Below are positions 1 to 5,396 of a stretch of DNA of 5,840 bases, piece by piece. Both the position numbers and the translations under genes were made by a program. This stretch comes from an uncultured Clostridia bacterium. Its GTDB lineage: Bacteria > Bacillota > Clostridia > Oscillospirales > Ruminococcaceae. Under the pieces are notes generated by a model. It made no database searches, was not told the DNA's origin, and saw only the letters and a program-made list of their open reading frames with translations. The stretch covers positions 1 through 5,840 of the forward strand of contig CAMWVO010000141.1 in assembly GCA_947177695.1 (NCBI GenBank). Reading direction: 5' to 3'. Position 1 is the stretch's first letter. The number at the start of each line of letters is the position of its first letter.

Positions 1-156
1 TTCTACACTACGGTGCTGATTTCCAACGGAATTGACGTTAAGACCGTTCAAAGCTTTTTAGGGCATTCCACGCCAACAACGACTGTAATCATCTCATATG
101 GACACACCACCCAAAGCAGCTATATTACGATAAAAAGTGCTACATACAAAAGGTAG
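1..156 (+). CDS. Tyrosine recombinase (phage/ICE integrase), C-terminal 51 residues only
   Basis: Frame 1 is open from the window edge to TAG at 154-156. The visible part holds the last catalytic elements of a lambda-type integrase: a helix reading LISNGIDVKTVQ, the LGHS box (codons 20-23) and a downstream tyrosine in SYGH (codon 33, bases 97-99), the probable nucleophile that forms the covalent DNA link. The HxxR box expected just before the first visible residue lies outside the window. Family members usually have ten residues from the LGH histidine to the tyrosine; here there are eleven, with a repeated ATC codon in between, so the protein may be slightly degenerate. About 18 residues follow the tyrosine, a normal tail length, and the last ones are encoded by the terminator stem. 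Known family role: integration and excision of a mobile element. Identity is fairly secure; activity is unknown. Confidence 0.8.
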   Translation, partial: FYTTVLISNGIDVKTVQSFLGHSTPTTTVIISYGHTTQSSYITIKSATYKR

Positions 157-168
157 CACTTTGTTTTT
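134..168 (+). terminator. Intrinsic terminator of the recombinase gene
   Basis: A perfect 10-bp inverted repeat, AAAGTGCTAC (134-143) and GTAGCACTTT (153-162), has a 9-base loop and is followed by G and five T (164-168). The recombinase stop codon (154-156) lies inside the right arm, so coding sequence runs directly into the terminator. It separates the recombinase from the response-regulator operon. Confidence 0.85.
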
Positions 169-210
169 ATATAGCTATGTATTATAATAAATCTTATATC
201 AAACTAAAAT

Positions 211-239
211 TTGACATATAAAAAATTACATGATATAAT
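211..239 (+). promoter_or_regulatory. Consensus sigma-A promoter of the response regulator-kinase operon
   Basis: TTGACA (211-216) and TATAAT (234-239) are both perfect and separated by 17 bp. A TG at 231-232 also gives an extended -10. Transcription should start near 246, leaving a leader of only about 15 bases before the ATG at 261, with a poor Shine-Dalgarno match (AAGTGGTG). A strong promoter with a weak ribosome site would give steady, modest expression. A small inverted repeat, TCAAA (199-203) and TTTGA (210-214), overlaps the -35 and could be an operator, but it is too short to claim. Confidence 0.85.
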
Positions 240-260
240 TAAAATGAAAGTGGTGTTAAT

Positions 261-929
261 ATGTTTACAATACTTATAATTGAGGACAACAATGCTTTGC
301 GCAGCGGTCTTGAATTTGACCTTGCCGCCGAGGGCTACAGCGTTGTTACAGCGAAAAACGGCAAGACTGCTCTTGAACGTCTTGATAGTGCGGATATTGC
401 TTTAATGGACGTTAATCTTCCCGACACTGAGGGCTTTGAACTGTGCCGTGAAATAAAAAATAAAAAGAACATTCCTGTGATATTTCTCACCTGCCGAGAC
501 CTTGAAGCTGATGAACTGAACGGTTTCAGCAGCGGTGCGGACGACTATATCACGAAGCCATTTTCCCTGCCTGTTTTAAGAAAAAGAATTTCTGCTGTTT
601 TAAGACGTAACGAAGTCTTGGGTGATGTTTATTCCGACGGTTTTCTTACTGTTGATTTTACAAAGCTTACAGCTTCTGCAGGAGGTAAAAATATTTCCTT
701 TACACCGACAGAATACAAGCTTTTAAACATTTTTATAAAAAGCAAAGGCAGCGTTCTGACGCGACAGATACTCCTTGAAAAGCTTTGGGACGGCAAGGGA
801 AATTTCGTTGACGAGCATACTTTGACCGTGAACATAAATCGTATCCGAGGAAAAATCGAAGACGATAATCACAAATATATTAAAACGGTTTACGGCATAG
901 GTTACGTGTGGAACGGTGAAAAGCAATGA
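261..929 (+). CDS. OmpR/PhoB-family response regulator
   Basis: This is a 222-residue two-domain transcription factor. The receiver domain (about residues 2-118) has the acidic pair E8/D9, phospho-acceptor D50 in LMDVNLP, T77 in FLTCRD, and Y96 and K99 in DDYITKPF; all catalytic positions are present. The C-terminal winged helix (about 124-218) has the usual FTPTEYKLL start, the recognition-helix region VDEHTLTVNINRIRGKI and the closing hairpin TVYGIGYVW. The length is typical for the family. ATG at 261 is chosen because it gives a complete first beta strand (TILIIED) directly after a consensus promoter. The gene overlaps the kinase start by ATGA (926-929), which implies translational coupling and a cognate pair. 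Its likely target is the TTGAGA-repeat promoter at 1903-1936 before the transporter genes. The layout resembles BceR-type peptide-resistance regulators, but the exact subfamily cannot be set from sequence reading alone. Confidence 0.95.
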   Translation: MFTILIIEDNNALRSGLEFDLAAEGYSVVTAKNGKTALERLDSADIALMDVNLPDTEGFELCREIKNKKNIPVIFLTCRDLEADELNGFSSGADDYITKPFSLPVLRKRISAVLRRNEVLGDVYSDGFLTVDFTKLTASAGGKNISFTPTEYKLLNIFIKSKGSVLTRQILLEKLWDGKGNFVDEHTLTVNINRIRGKIEDDNHKYIKTVYGIGYVWNGEKQ

Positions 930-1846
930 AATATATATTAATAATTTCCGCTATAATTTTATTTTTTGCAGTAATACTGATTTGTACGATTATTTATTTC
1001 CGCAGAAAAATTTCTGCGTCTTCGGAAGAATTAATCTGTATTTTAGATGATATGATAGCTGAAAATTCTCCCGATTTTAAAATTACCGAGGATACTGTGG
1101 ACGGAAAAATCAACGTTCGTCTGAAACGCTTATACGAAATACTGAACGGCAAGACAGAGCAATCCAAGCGGGACAAGGAGAAAATGCAGTCCCTTATTTC
1201 TGACATTTCTCATCAGGTGAAAACTCCTGCGGCAAATTTAAAAATGTATATGCAAATTTTATCGCGGCGTGATATGGACGAGGAAAAACGCCGTGAATTT
1301 ATGGAGCTGTCCCTTGCCCAAACGGAAAAGCTGGAATTTTTAATGCAGGCGTTAGTGAAAATGTCACGGCTTGAAACAGGGATAATTTCCTTTAAAAAAG
1401 AAAAAATTTCTGCCGCCGAAATTATCGGGGAAAGTCTTGTGCAGACAGTACCTGCCACAGAAAATAAAAATATTACGGTGCAGGTAAATTGTCCCGAAAA
1501 TATTTTTGCGTTCTGCGACAAAAAGTGGACGTCGGAGGCGGTGTTCAATATTTTGGACAACGCAGTGAAGTACACTCCCGAAAATGGTTCTGTAACCGTA
1601 TCCGCGGACATAAACGATTTTTATGCGCAGATAAAAATAAAGGACAGCGGCGCGGGAATTCCCGAAACGGAGCAGGCGAAAATTTTCGGAAGATTTTACC
1701 GCTCCGAAGCCGTAAAAAATATTGATGGGCTTGGTATCGGACTGTTTCTTTCCCGCAATATTATTTCAGGTCAGGGCGGATTTATAATTGTAAAATCTGA
1801 ACCTCCCCACGGCTCGGAATTTATTGTAAATATTCCATTAGAGTAA
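926..1846 (+). CDS. Sensor histidine kinase with one membrane helix and no sensor domain
   Basis: The 306-residue kinase phosphorylates the neighbouring regulator. Residues 3-24 form one hydrophobic helix followed by RRK, which predicts a cytoplasmic C-terminal part. A linker of about 60 residues follows, without a recognisable HAMP or PAS domain. The dimerisation/phospho-acceptor domain has the H-box DISHQVKTP with H96. The catalytic domain has the N-box NILDNAVKY (N208, N212), G1 DSGAGI (D240), the F-box IFGRFYR (253-259), G2 GLGIGL (268-273) and a final GSEF strand, so it appears complete. The start overlaps the regulator stop; a weak GGTGA (915-919) sits six bases upstream. There is only one membrane segment and practically no extracellular part, whereas BceS-like intramembrane-sensing kinases have two. 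The signal therefore probably comes from a partner, most likely the permease encoded downstream (inference). Confidence 0.95.
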   Translation: MKYILIISAIILFFAVILICTIIYFRRKISASSEELICILDDMIAENSPDFKITEDTVDGKINVRLKRLYEILNGKTEQSKRDKEKMQSLISDISHQVKTPAANLKMYMQILSRRDMDEEKRREFMELSLAQTEKLEFLMQALVKMSRLETGIISFKKEKISAAEIIGESLVQTVPATENKNITVQVNCPENIFAFCDKKWTSEAVFNILDNAVKYTPENGSVTVSADINDFYAQIKIKDSGAGIPETEQAKIFGRFYRSEAVKNIDGLGIGLFLSRNIISGQGGFIIVKSEPPHGSEFIVNIPLE

Positions 1847-1847
1847 C

Positions 1848-1884
1848 CAGAGGACTGTTTTGCGGCAGTCCCCTGTTTTATTTT
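1848..1884 (+). terminator. Intrinsic terminator after the kinase gene
   Basis: CAGAGGACTG (1848-1857) pairs with CAGTCCCCTG (1866-1875) with one A-C mismatch and an 8-base loop, followed by TTTTATTTT (1876-1884). It begins one base after the kinase stop. It separates regulator-kinase transcription from the transporter genes, which therefore need their own promoter. Confidence 0.8.
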
Positions 1885-1902
1885 CCGTAAATTTTCACAC
1901 AA

Positions 1903-1936
1903 TTGAGAGGTTTTTGAGACATTTGCGGTCTATACT
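1903..1936 (+). promoter_or_regulatory. Probable regulator-activated promoter of the ABC transporter operon
   Basis: A good -10 element, TATACT (1931-1936), has no acceptable -35: the six bases 17 bp upstream are AGGTTT. Two exact TTGAGA hexamers (1903-1908 and 1914-1919) are 11 bp apart, one helical turn, and bracket the expected -35 position. OmpR-family regulators typically bind such direct repeats and make up for a missing -35. The start site would be near 1943. The operator role and the assignment to the upstream response regulator are inference. Confidence 0.65.
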
Positions 1937-1956
1937 GAAATTACAAAATAATTTCA
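1936..1956 (+). repeat. Inverted repeat between -10 element and ribosome binding site
   Basis: TGAAATT (1936-1942) and AATTTCA (1950-1956) form a perfect 7-bp inverted repeat around a 7-base spacer. It begins on the last base of the -10 and ends where the AAAGGAGA ribosome site starts. If transcription starts near 1943, only the right arm is in the RNA, so a DNA-level operator is more likely than an RNA hairpin. It is AT-rich and may be chance. Confidence 0.3.
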
Positions 1957-1970
1957 AAGGAGAAATTAAA

Positions 1971-2645
1971 ATGAACGTACTTAAAACCGAAAAATTAAAA
2001 AAATATTACGGCAGCGGCGACAGTCTCGTAAAGGCTCTGGACGGCGTTGATTTTTCCGTGGAGCAAGGTGAATTCGTGGCTGTTGTCGGAACGTCTGGAA
2101 GCGGAAAATCCACGCTTTTGAATATGATGGGCGGACTTGATAATCCAACCTCGGGCAGCGTTAAAATTGACGGAAAAGAAATTGCAGGAATGTCCCCCGA
2201 TGAGCTTACGGTTTTCCGCCGCAGGCAGATAGGATTTGTTTTTCAGAACTACAACCTTGTGCCAATGCTGAATGTGTATGAAAATATCGTCCTGCCGATA
2301 GAGCTGGACGGAAACAAGCCCGACAAGAAATTTATAGACGGCGTTGTGAAAATGCTTCATCTTGAAAATAAGCTTGACTGCTTTCCCAATAATCTTTCGG
2401 GAGGACAGCAGCAGCGCGCCGCCATTGCAAGGGCTATTGCTTTTAAGCCTGCAATAATCCTTGCGGACGAGCCTACGGGAAATCTCGACAGCAAAACGGG
2501 TCAAGAGGTTTTGGGACTTCTGAAGCAAACTGCCGAAAGCTACGGACAGACTCTTGTGATGATAACCCACAACCTTGAAATTGCACAGCTTGCTGACAGA
2601 ATTGTCCGTATTGAGGACGGCAGAATTGTGGAGCGAGGTGTTTGA
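1971..2645 (+). CDS. ABC transporter ATP-binding subunit (MacB/LolD/BceA class)
   Basis: This 224-residue nucleotide-binding subunit powers the permease encoded next to it. Visible motifs are Walker [10 protein letters not shown] (40-48, K46), Q-loop Q92 in [10 protein letters not shown], signature LSGGQQQR (142-149), Walker B IILADEP (162-168, catalytic E167), D-loop NLDS (171-174) and switch H200 in ITHN. The length and the FQNYNLVP and GNLDSKTG stretches are typical of ATPases that work with FtsX/MacB-type permeases. ATG at 1971 is chosen because AAAGGAGA (1956-1963) lies seven bases upstream. The frame stays open back to a TTG at 1860, but that start would lie in the upstream terminator and would add 37 residues containing the promoter. 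Only two bases separate its stop from the permease start. The substrate cannot be read from an ATPase. Confidence 0.95.
   Translation: MNVLKTEKLKKYYGSGDSLVKALDGVDFSVEQGEFVAVVGTSGSGKSTLLNMMGGLDNPTSGSVKIDGKEIAGMSPDELTVFRRRQIGFVFQNYNLVPMLNVYENIVLPIELDGNKPDKKFIDGVVKMLHLENKLDCFPNNLSGGQQQRAAIARAIAFKPAIILADEPTGNLDSKTGQEVLGLLKQTAESYGQTLVMITHNLEIAQLADRIVRIEDGRIVERGV
2635..2640 (+). promoter_or_regulatory. Ribosome binding site that fixes the permease start
   Basis: GAGGTG sits seven bases before ATG at 2648. An in-frame TTG at 2642, overlapping the ATPase stop, would have only one base of spacing, so ATG 2648 is the better start. The site lies inside the end of the ATPase gene, consistent with translational coupling. 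Confidence 0.6.
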
Positions 2646-2647
2646 AA

Positions 2648-5071
2648 ATGCTGAAAAATAATAACGGAGGAATTATCCGCAGACTTACAATGCGAAGCCT
2701 TAAATCGGGAAAAATGCGCAATATTTTTATAATAATCACCGTCGCGCTCTCTGCCGCCCTTATTTCGGGACTGGCGGGATTTTATGCCGCCTATGACAAA
2801 CACGAGGAGAGAGCGCTTGCCACCCAGCCGCAAGTAGTATACAGGGACATAAGCAGGGAGCAAATTGAAAATCTTAAAAGTGATGAACGCACCGAGGACA
2901 TGGTATTATATAAGACAGGAAATTCAATGGAGGTCGGAAATTACATGATATGCGCCTCGTATTGTTCAGAGGACGGAGCGATTATCAAATATGCCCGTTC
3001 GCAGATAACCGAGGGCAGATACCCCGAAAAAATGAACGAAGCTGCTGTTTCAAAGGCATATATGAAGAAAATAGGAAAAGAGCCTGTTATCGGCGAGGGA
3101 TTTTCTGTAACATGGCTGGACGGAAATACCGAAACATACACGGTCACAGGCTTAACGGACGCTGAGTCCGAAAGCAGTTTTGTTATAATGCTTTCGGAGG
3201 AATACGCCGAAAATGGCGCTGAACTGAAAAACATAGGATATACTGCCGCAGTAAGGATAACAGAAGCAAAAAAAATGGACAAACAAACCTTTTTAAGCGA
3301 AATACAAAGTATGGGTGAACAGTACGGAATACCAAGACATCAAATCAGGGAAAACAGCTCGTTTGCGAAAAGAATATTAAATATCACAGCGAATGAAATG
3401 CTTACTGTCGTCATAATTAGCACGACAATTTTGTTTGTAAGCATATTTGTAATTTACAGCATTTTCTATATTTCGGTGACAGGCAGGATACGCCAATTCG
3501 GGCAGCTCCGCACTATCGGAATGACTTCAAAGCAAATAAAAAAGTCTGTTCGGTATGAGGGGATTTTTCTTAGCACGGCAGGAATTTTTATCGGTCTTTT
3601 AATCGGCACGGCGTTTGCATATTTTCTTGCTCCCAAAGGCTTTTATTTTCCAAACACCTTAAAGGTCTGTGGCATAACTGTTATCGCAAATACTCTCACG
3701 GTCATGTTTTCGGTAAATAAACCGGCAAAAATTGCAGCAGCGGCTTCTCCCATAGAAGCGGCAAAAATGAATGATAACGGCGGAGCGGCAAATTACAAAA
3801 AGCATGGCAAGAGAAAGCTTACACCATTCGGTCTTGCAAAAATAAGCACAGACAGCAACAGGAAAAAGTCAGCTATGACAGCAATTTCTCTCGGAATTGG
3901 CGGGGTGCTTTTTATTATGGGCGGAACGCTGCTTGCTTCCTACAATCGTGAGGAATATTCACGACAGGATAAATTTGCTTTGGGAGATTATACTCTTGAT
4001 ATTTCAAGCAATGCGGTACAGACCGCCGAACACGGAATTACGGACATTCAGCTTATTAAGCCGTTCTCAAAAAAACTCATAAATGATATTGTCGCTTTAG
4101 AGGGTGTGAAAAAAGTAACCTGCTTGGAACGCTTTAATTTGACGTTTGAGTACAACAATTACCAATCAGACAGTTCTGTTATGCCATTTGACAGAGACAG
4201 CACCTATATTCTTGAGCAATACAAAAATGGAAACGAAGCTTTTGATTATGACAGAATGGTACAAAATAAAGAAATAATAATTAACCATAACAACGTTGCA
4301 CAGAGGATATACGGCTGGAAATTTAATATCGGCGACAAGGTAAAATTCAGATGGTATGACGGCAATAATTATCATGAGGATTATTTTACAGTGGCTGGTA
4401 GTGTTGACAAGATTTATACAGATCAGGACGAAATGGCGAAGCTGTTAGGTCTTAATTACGATTGGTTTTTTATTCCGAAGGAGCTTTTAAAAGCTATGGT
4501 TCCGGAGGGATATGATTTCAGCGACGGACTTATTATTTCGGTTGAAGATTATAAGACCGACACGGCTGTAAAGGAATTTCTTGAAAAATGCGCTGATGAA
4601 AGTCCTTATCTTTCAATGGAAAAATTCACTGACTATTTTAAGCAAGACGAGAAAAACTACGCTTCTCTGCAATATATGGTATGGGGACTGTCGGCGTTTA
4701 TAATCGGCTTTGCGCTTATAAATCTGATAAACACACTTGTGTCCAACACAATGGCACGAAAACACGAGTTTGCAATGCTTTGCTCAATAGGAATGAGCGG
4801 CGGTCAGCTCAAAAAAATGATAATCGGCGAAGGACTTATACTTGCCGTCAAAAATATTGTGATAACCGCTATTTTCGGCACGGCGGCAGGGTACTTTCTG
4901 ATATGGTTTCTTCACGAAGACGTCGCAACATATCTGCATTATCATTTCCCGATTTGGTATATGCTTGGATATGCAGTTCTTGTAGTGGCTGTTCCTGTGA
5001 TAATCTCGGGAATAATTCTGAATATACTCGGCAAAAAATCACTTGTTGAAAGGCTTAGAGAAGCTGAATAA
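2648..5071 (+). CDS. FtsX/MacB-type ABC permease with two large extracytoplasmic domains
   Basis: The 807-residue membrane subunit has eight likely transmembrane helices (about 25-47, 251-275, 304-327, 336-356, 409-432, 674-698, 729-754, 768-794). They form two FtsX-like units, each being a helix, a large outside domain, then three helices. The outside domains span about 48-250 and 433-673. The same cytoplasmic coupling motif follows helix 2 of each unit: QFGQLRTIGM (283-292) and EFAMLCSIGM (707-716). Each unit also ends in a similar tail (SPIEAAK at 367-373; SLVERLREAE at the C-terminus). This differs from BceB, which has ten helices and one outside domain. FtsX/MacB permeases usually work by mechanotransmission on peptides, lipoproteins or envelope enzymes rather than small-solute import. 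With the adjacent kinase-regulator pair, peptide-antibiotic resistance or sensing is the best guess. The outside domains are not recognised; the first contains two cysteines (C102, C106). Confidence 0.92.
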   Translation: MLKNNNGGIIRRLTMRSLKSGKMRNIFIIITVALSAALISGLAGFYAAYDKHEERALATQPQVVYRDISREQIENLKSDERTEDMVLYKTGNSMEVGNYMICASYCSEDGAIIKYARSQITEGRYPEKMNEAAVSKAYMKKIGKEPVIGEGFSVTWLDGNTETYTVTGLTDAESESSFVIMLSEEYAENGAELKNIGYTAAVRITEAKKMDKQTFLSEIQSMGEQYGIPRHQIRENSSFAKRILNITANEMLTVVIISTTILFVSIFVIYSIFYISVTGRIRQFGQLRTIGMTSKQIKKSVRYEGIFLSTAGIFIGLLIGTAFAYFLAPKGFYFPNTLKVCGITVIANTLTVMFSVNKPAKIAAAASPIEAAKMNDNGGAANYKKHGKRKLTPFGLAKISTDSNRKKSAMTAISLGIGGVLFIMGGTLLASYNREEYSRQDKFALGDYTLDISSNAVQTAEHGITDIQLIKPFSKKLINDIVALEGVKKVTCLERFNLTFEYNNYQSDSSVMPFDRDSTYILEQYKNGNEAFDYDRMVQNKEIIINHNNVAQRIYGWKFNIGDKVKFRWYDGNNYHEDYFTVAGSVDKIYTDQDEMAKLLGLNYDWFFIPKELLKAMVPEGYDFSDGLIISVEDYKTDTAVKEFLEKCADESPYLSMEKFTDYFKQDEKNYASLQYMVWGLSAFIIGFALINLINTLVSNTMARKHEFAMLCSIGMSGGQLKKMIIGEGLILAVKNIVITAIFGTAAGYFLIWFLHEDVATYLHYHFPIWYMLGYAVLVVAVPVIISGIILNILGKKSLVERLREAE

Positions 5072-5072
5072 A

Positions 5073-5122
5073 AAATTTCAATCCACCAAATAAAAAAACG
5101 AACAGTTTGGCGGGTGAAATTT
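5073..5122 (+). repeat. Long imperfect inverted repeat after the permease stop
   Basis: Arms 5073-5090 and 5106-5122 pair over 16 positions, including one G-U, with one A-C mismatch (5085/5111) and one bulged A (5081). The loop has 15 bases. No T-run follows on the + strand, so it is not a clean + strand terminator. Read on the minus strand, the stem is followed by a T-run. It may protect the 3' end of the permease message or stop antisense transcription. Confidence 0.55.
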
Positions 5123-5132
5123 CTATGCCATA

Positions 5133-5173
5133 AAAATCCTCCAACTTTGTTTTTGAAGTTTGGAGGATTTTAG
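5133..5173 (+). terminator. Terminator of the transporter operon, probably bidirectional
   Basis: AAAATCCTCCAA (5133-5144) pairs perfectly with TTGGAGGATTTT (5160-5171). The stem continues as CTT/AAG after one bulged T (5159), closing on an 8-base loop. The right arm ends in TTTT followed by AGTTT. The left arm gives a matching T-run on the opposite strand, so both directions may terminate here. It lies about 60 bases after the permease stop with no gene between. Confidence 0.7.
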
Positions 5174-5174
5174 T

Positions 5175-5202
5175 TTGCGAGAATATTTTTACATTGTATA
5201 TC
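5175..5202 (+). promoter_or_regulatory. Weak possible promoter in the leader region
   Basis: TTGCGA (5175-5180) and TATATC (5197-5202), 16 bp apart, each match consensus at four of six positions. RNA starting near 5209 would reach the terminator at 5287-5326 as a short transcript of about 120 bases. In such AT-rich DNA a match of this quality can be chance. Confidence 0.2.
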
Positions 5203-5261
5203 AAAATAGTAGTTCATCAAAAAAATTAATGCTGAAATAAGGAATTCGTTCGCAAATTCAA

Positions 5262-5290
5262 TTGACAAAATTCAACATATTTATTCAAAT
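5262..5290 (+). promoter_or_regulatory. Candidate promoter of the region-4-like gene, overlapping a terminator
   Basis: A perfect -35 TTGACA (5262-5267) is followed after 17 bp by TCAAAT (5285-5290), which matches the -10 consensus at four of six positions but lacks the key A at position 2. ATTCAA occurs three times here (5256, 5270, 5283; 13-14 bp apart), possibly a protein binding array. The predicted start near 5297 lies within the left arm of the terminator at 5287-5326, so RNA begun here would lack part of that stem and escape it. Confidence 0.45.
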
Positions 5291-5326
5291 CGTAAATGCA
5301 ACTATGCGTTTGCGATTTTTCTTTTT
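5287..5326 (+). terminator. Strong intrinsic terminator in the leader of the region-4-like gene
   Basis: Bases 5287-5300 pair with 5305-5318 over 14 positions with two G-U wobbles and a 4-base loop (ACTA), followed by TTCTTTTT (5319-5326). This is the best-formed terminator in the window. It lies only 70 bases before the next start codon, so it acts as a leader attenuator or as an insulator against upstream readthrough rather than closing a gene. Confidence 0.8.
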
Positions 5327-5373
5327 GCAGGCTGCCGTTCCCCACCGCTCCAAAATGTTTTTTTCAAGACTAA
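5296..5373 (+). CDS. Possible 25-residue cysteine-rich leader peptide
   Basis: ATG at 5296 opens a 25-codon frame ending at TAA (5371-5373). The peptide begins MQLCVCDFSF and has four cysteines (4, 6, 11, 21). It runs through the terminator and the whole left arm of the RBS-masking hairpin and stops at the loop, 23 bases before the ATG of the next gene. A translating ribosome would thus open that hairpin, as with leader peptides of erm-type genes. Against it: no Shine-Dalgarno is visible, another frame here is also open, and the -10 predicting a leaderless start near 5297 is weak. Included as a candidate only. Confidence 0.22.
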   Translation: MQLCVCDFSFCRLPFPTAPKCFFQD

Positions 5374-5388
5374 AAAAATATTTTGGAG
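5348..5388 (+). promoter_or_regulatory. Hairpin masking the ribosome binding site of the region-4-like gene
   Basis: Bases 5348-5364 pair with 5372-5388 over 17 consecutive positions, the only non-Watson-Crick pair being G5357-U5379; the loop has seven bases (5365-5371). The right arm contains GGAG, four of the five bases of the GGAGG Shine-Dalgarno (5385-5389) that serves ATG 5397 with seven bases of spacing. When folded, it should block ribosome entry. What opens it is not visible; a leader peptide, a protein or a competing RNA strand are options. Confidence 0.65.
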
Positions 5389-5396
5389 GAATAAAA

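Noticed and set aside
171..178. ATAGCTAT palindrome upstream of the regulator promoter
   Set aside because: Eight AT-rich bases with no second copy nearby; this can be chance.
1860..1970. In-frame upstream extension of the ATPase gene from TTG at 1860
   Set aside because: It would start inside the loop of the kinase terminator and cover the promoter; it has no ribosome site, while AAAGGAGA precedes ATG 1971 at good spacing.
1995..2570. Long minus-strand open frame (191 codons) opposite the ATPase gene
   Set aside because: It lies entirely opposite the conserved ATPase motifs, shows no recognisable domain and has no neighbouring minus-strand genes; it is a shadow frame.
5137..5390. TCCTCCAA (5137-5144) complementary to the Shine-Dalgarno TTGGAGGA (5383-5390)
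   Set aside because: It is part of a stable terminator stem, and two terminators separate it from the gene; any sequence containing a perfect anti-Shine-Dalgarno would match.
5262..5396. N-terminal extension of the region-4-like protein from TTG 5262 or ATG 5304
   Set aside because: There is no ribosome site, the codons come from a promoter, a terminator and a hairpin, and a strong GGAGG precedes ATG 5397.
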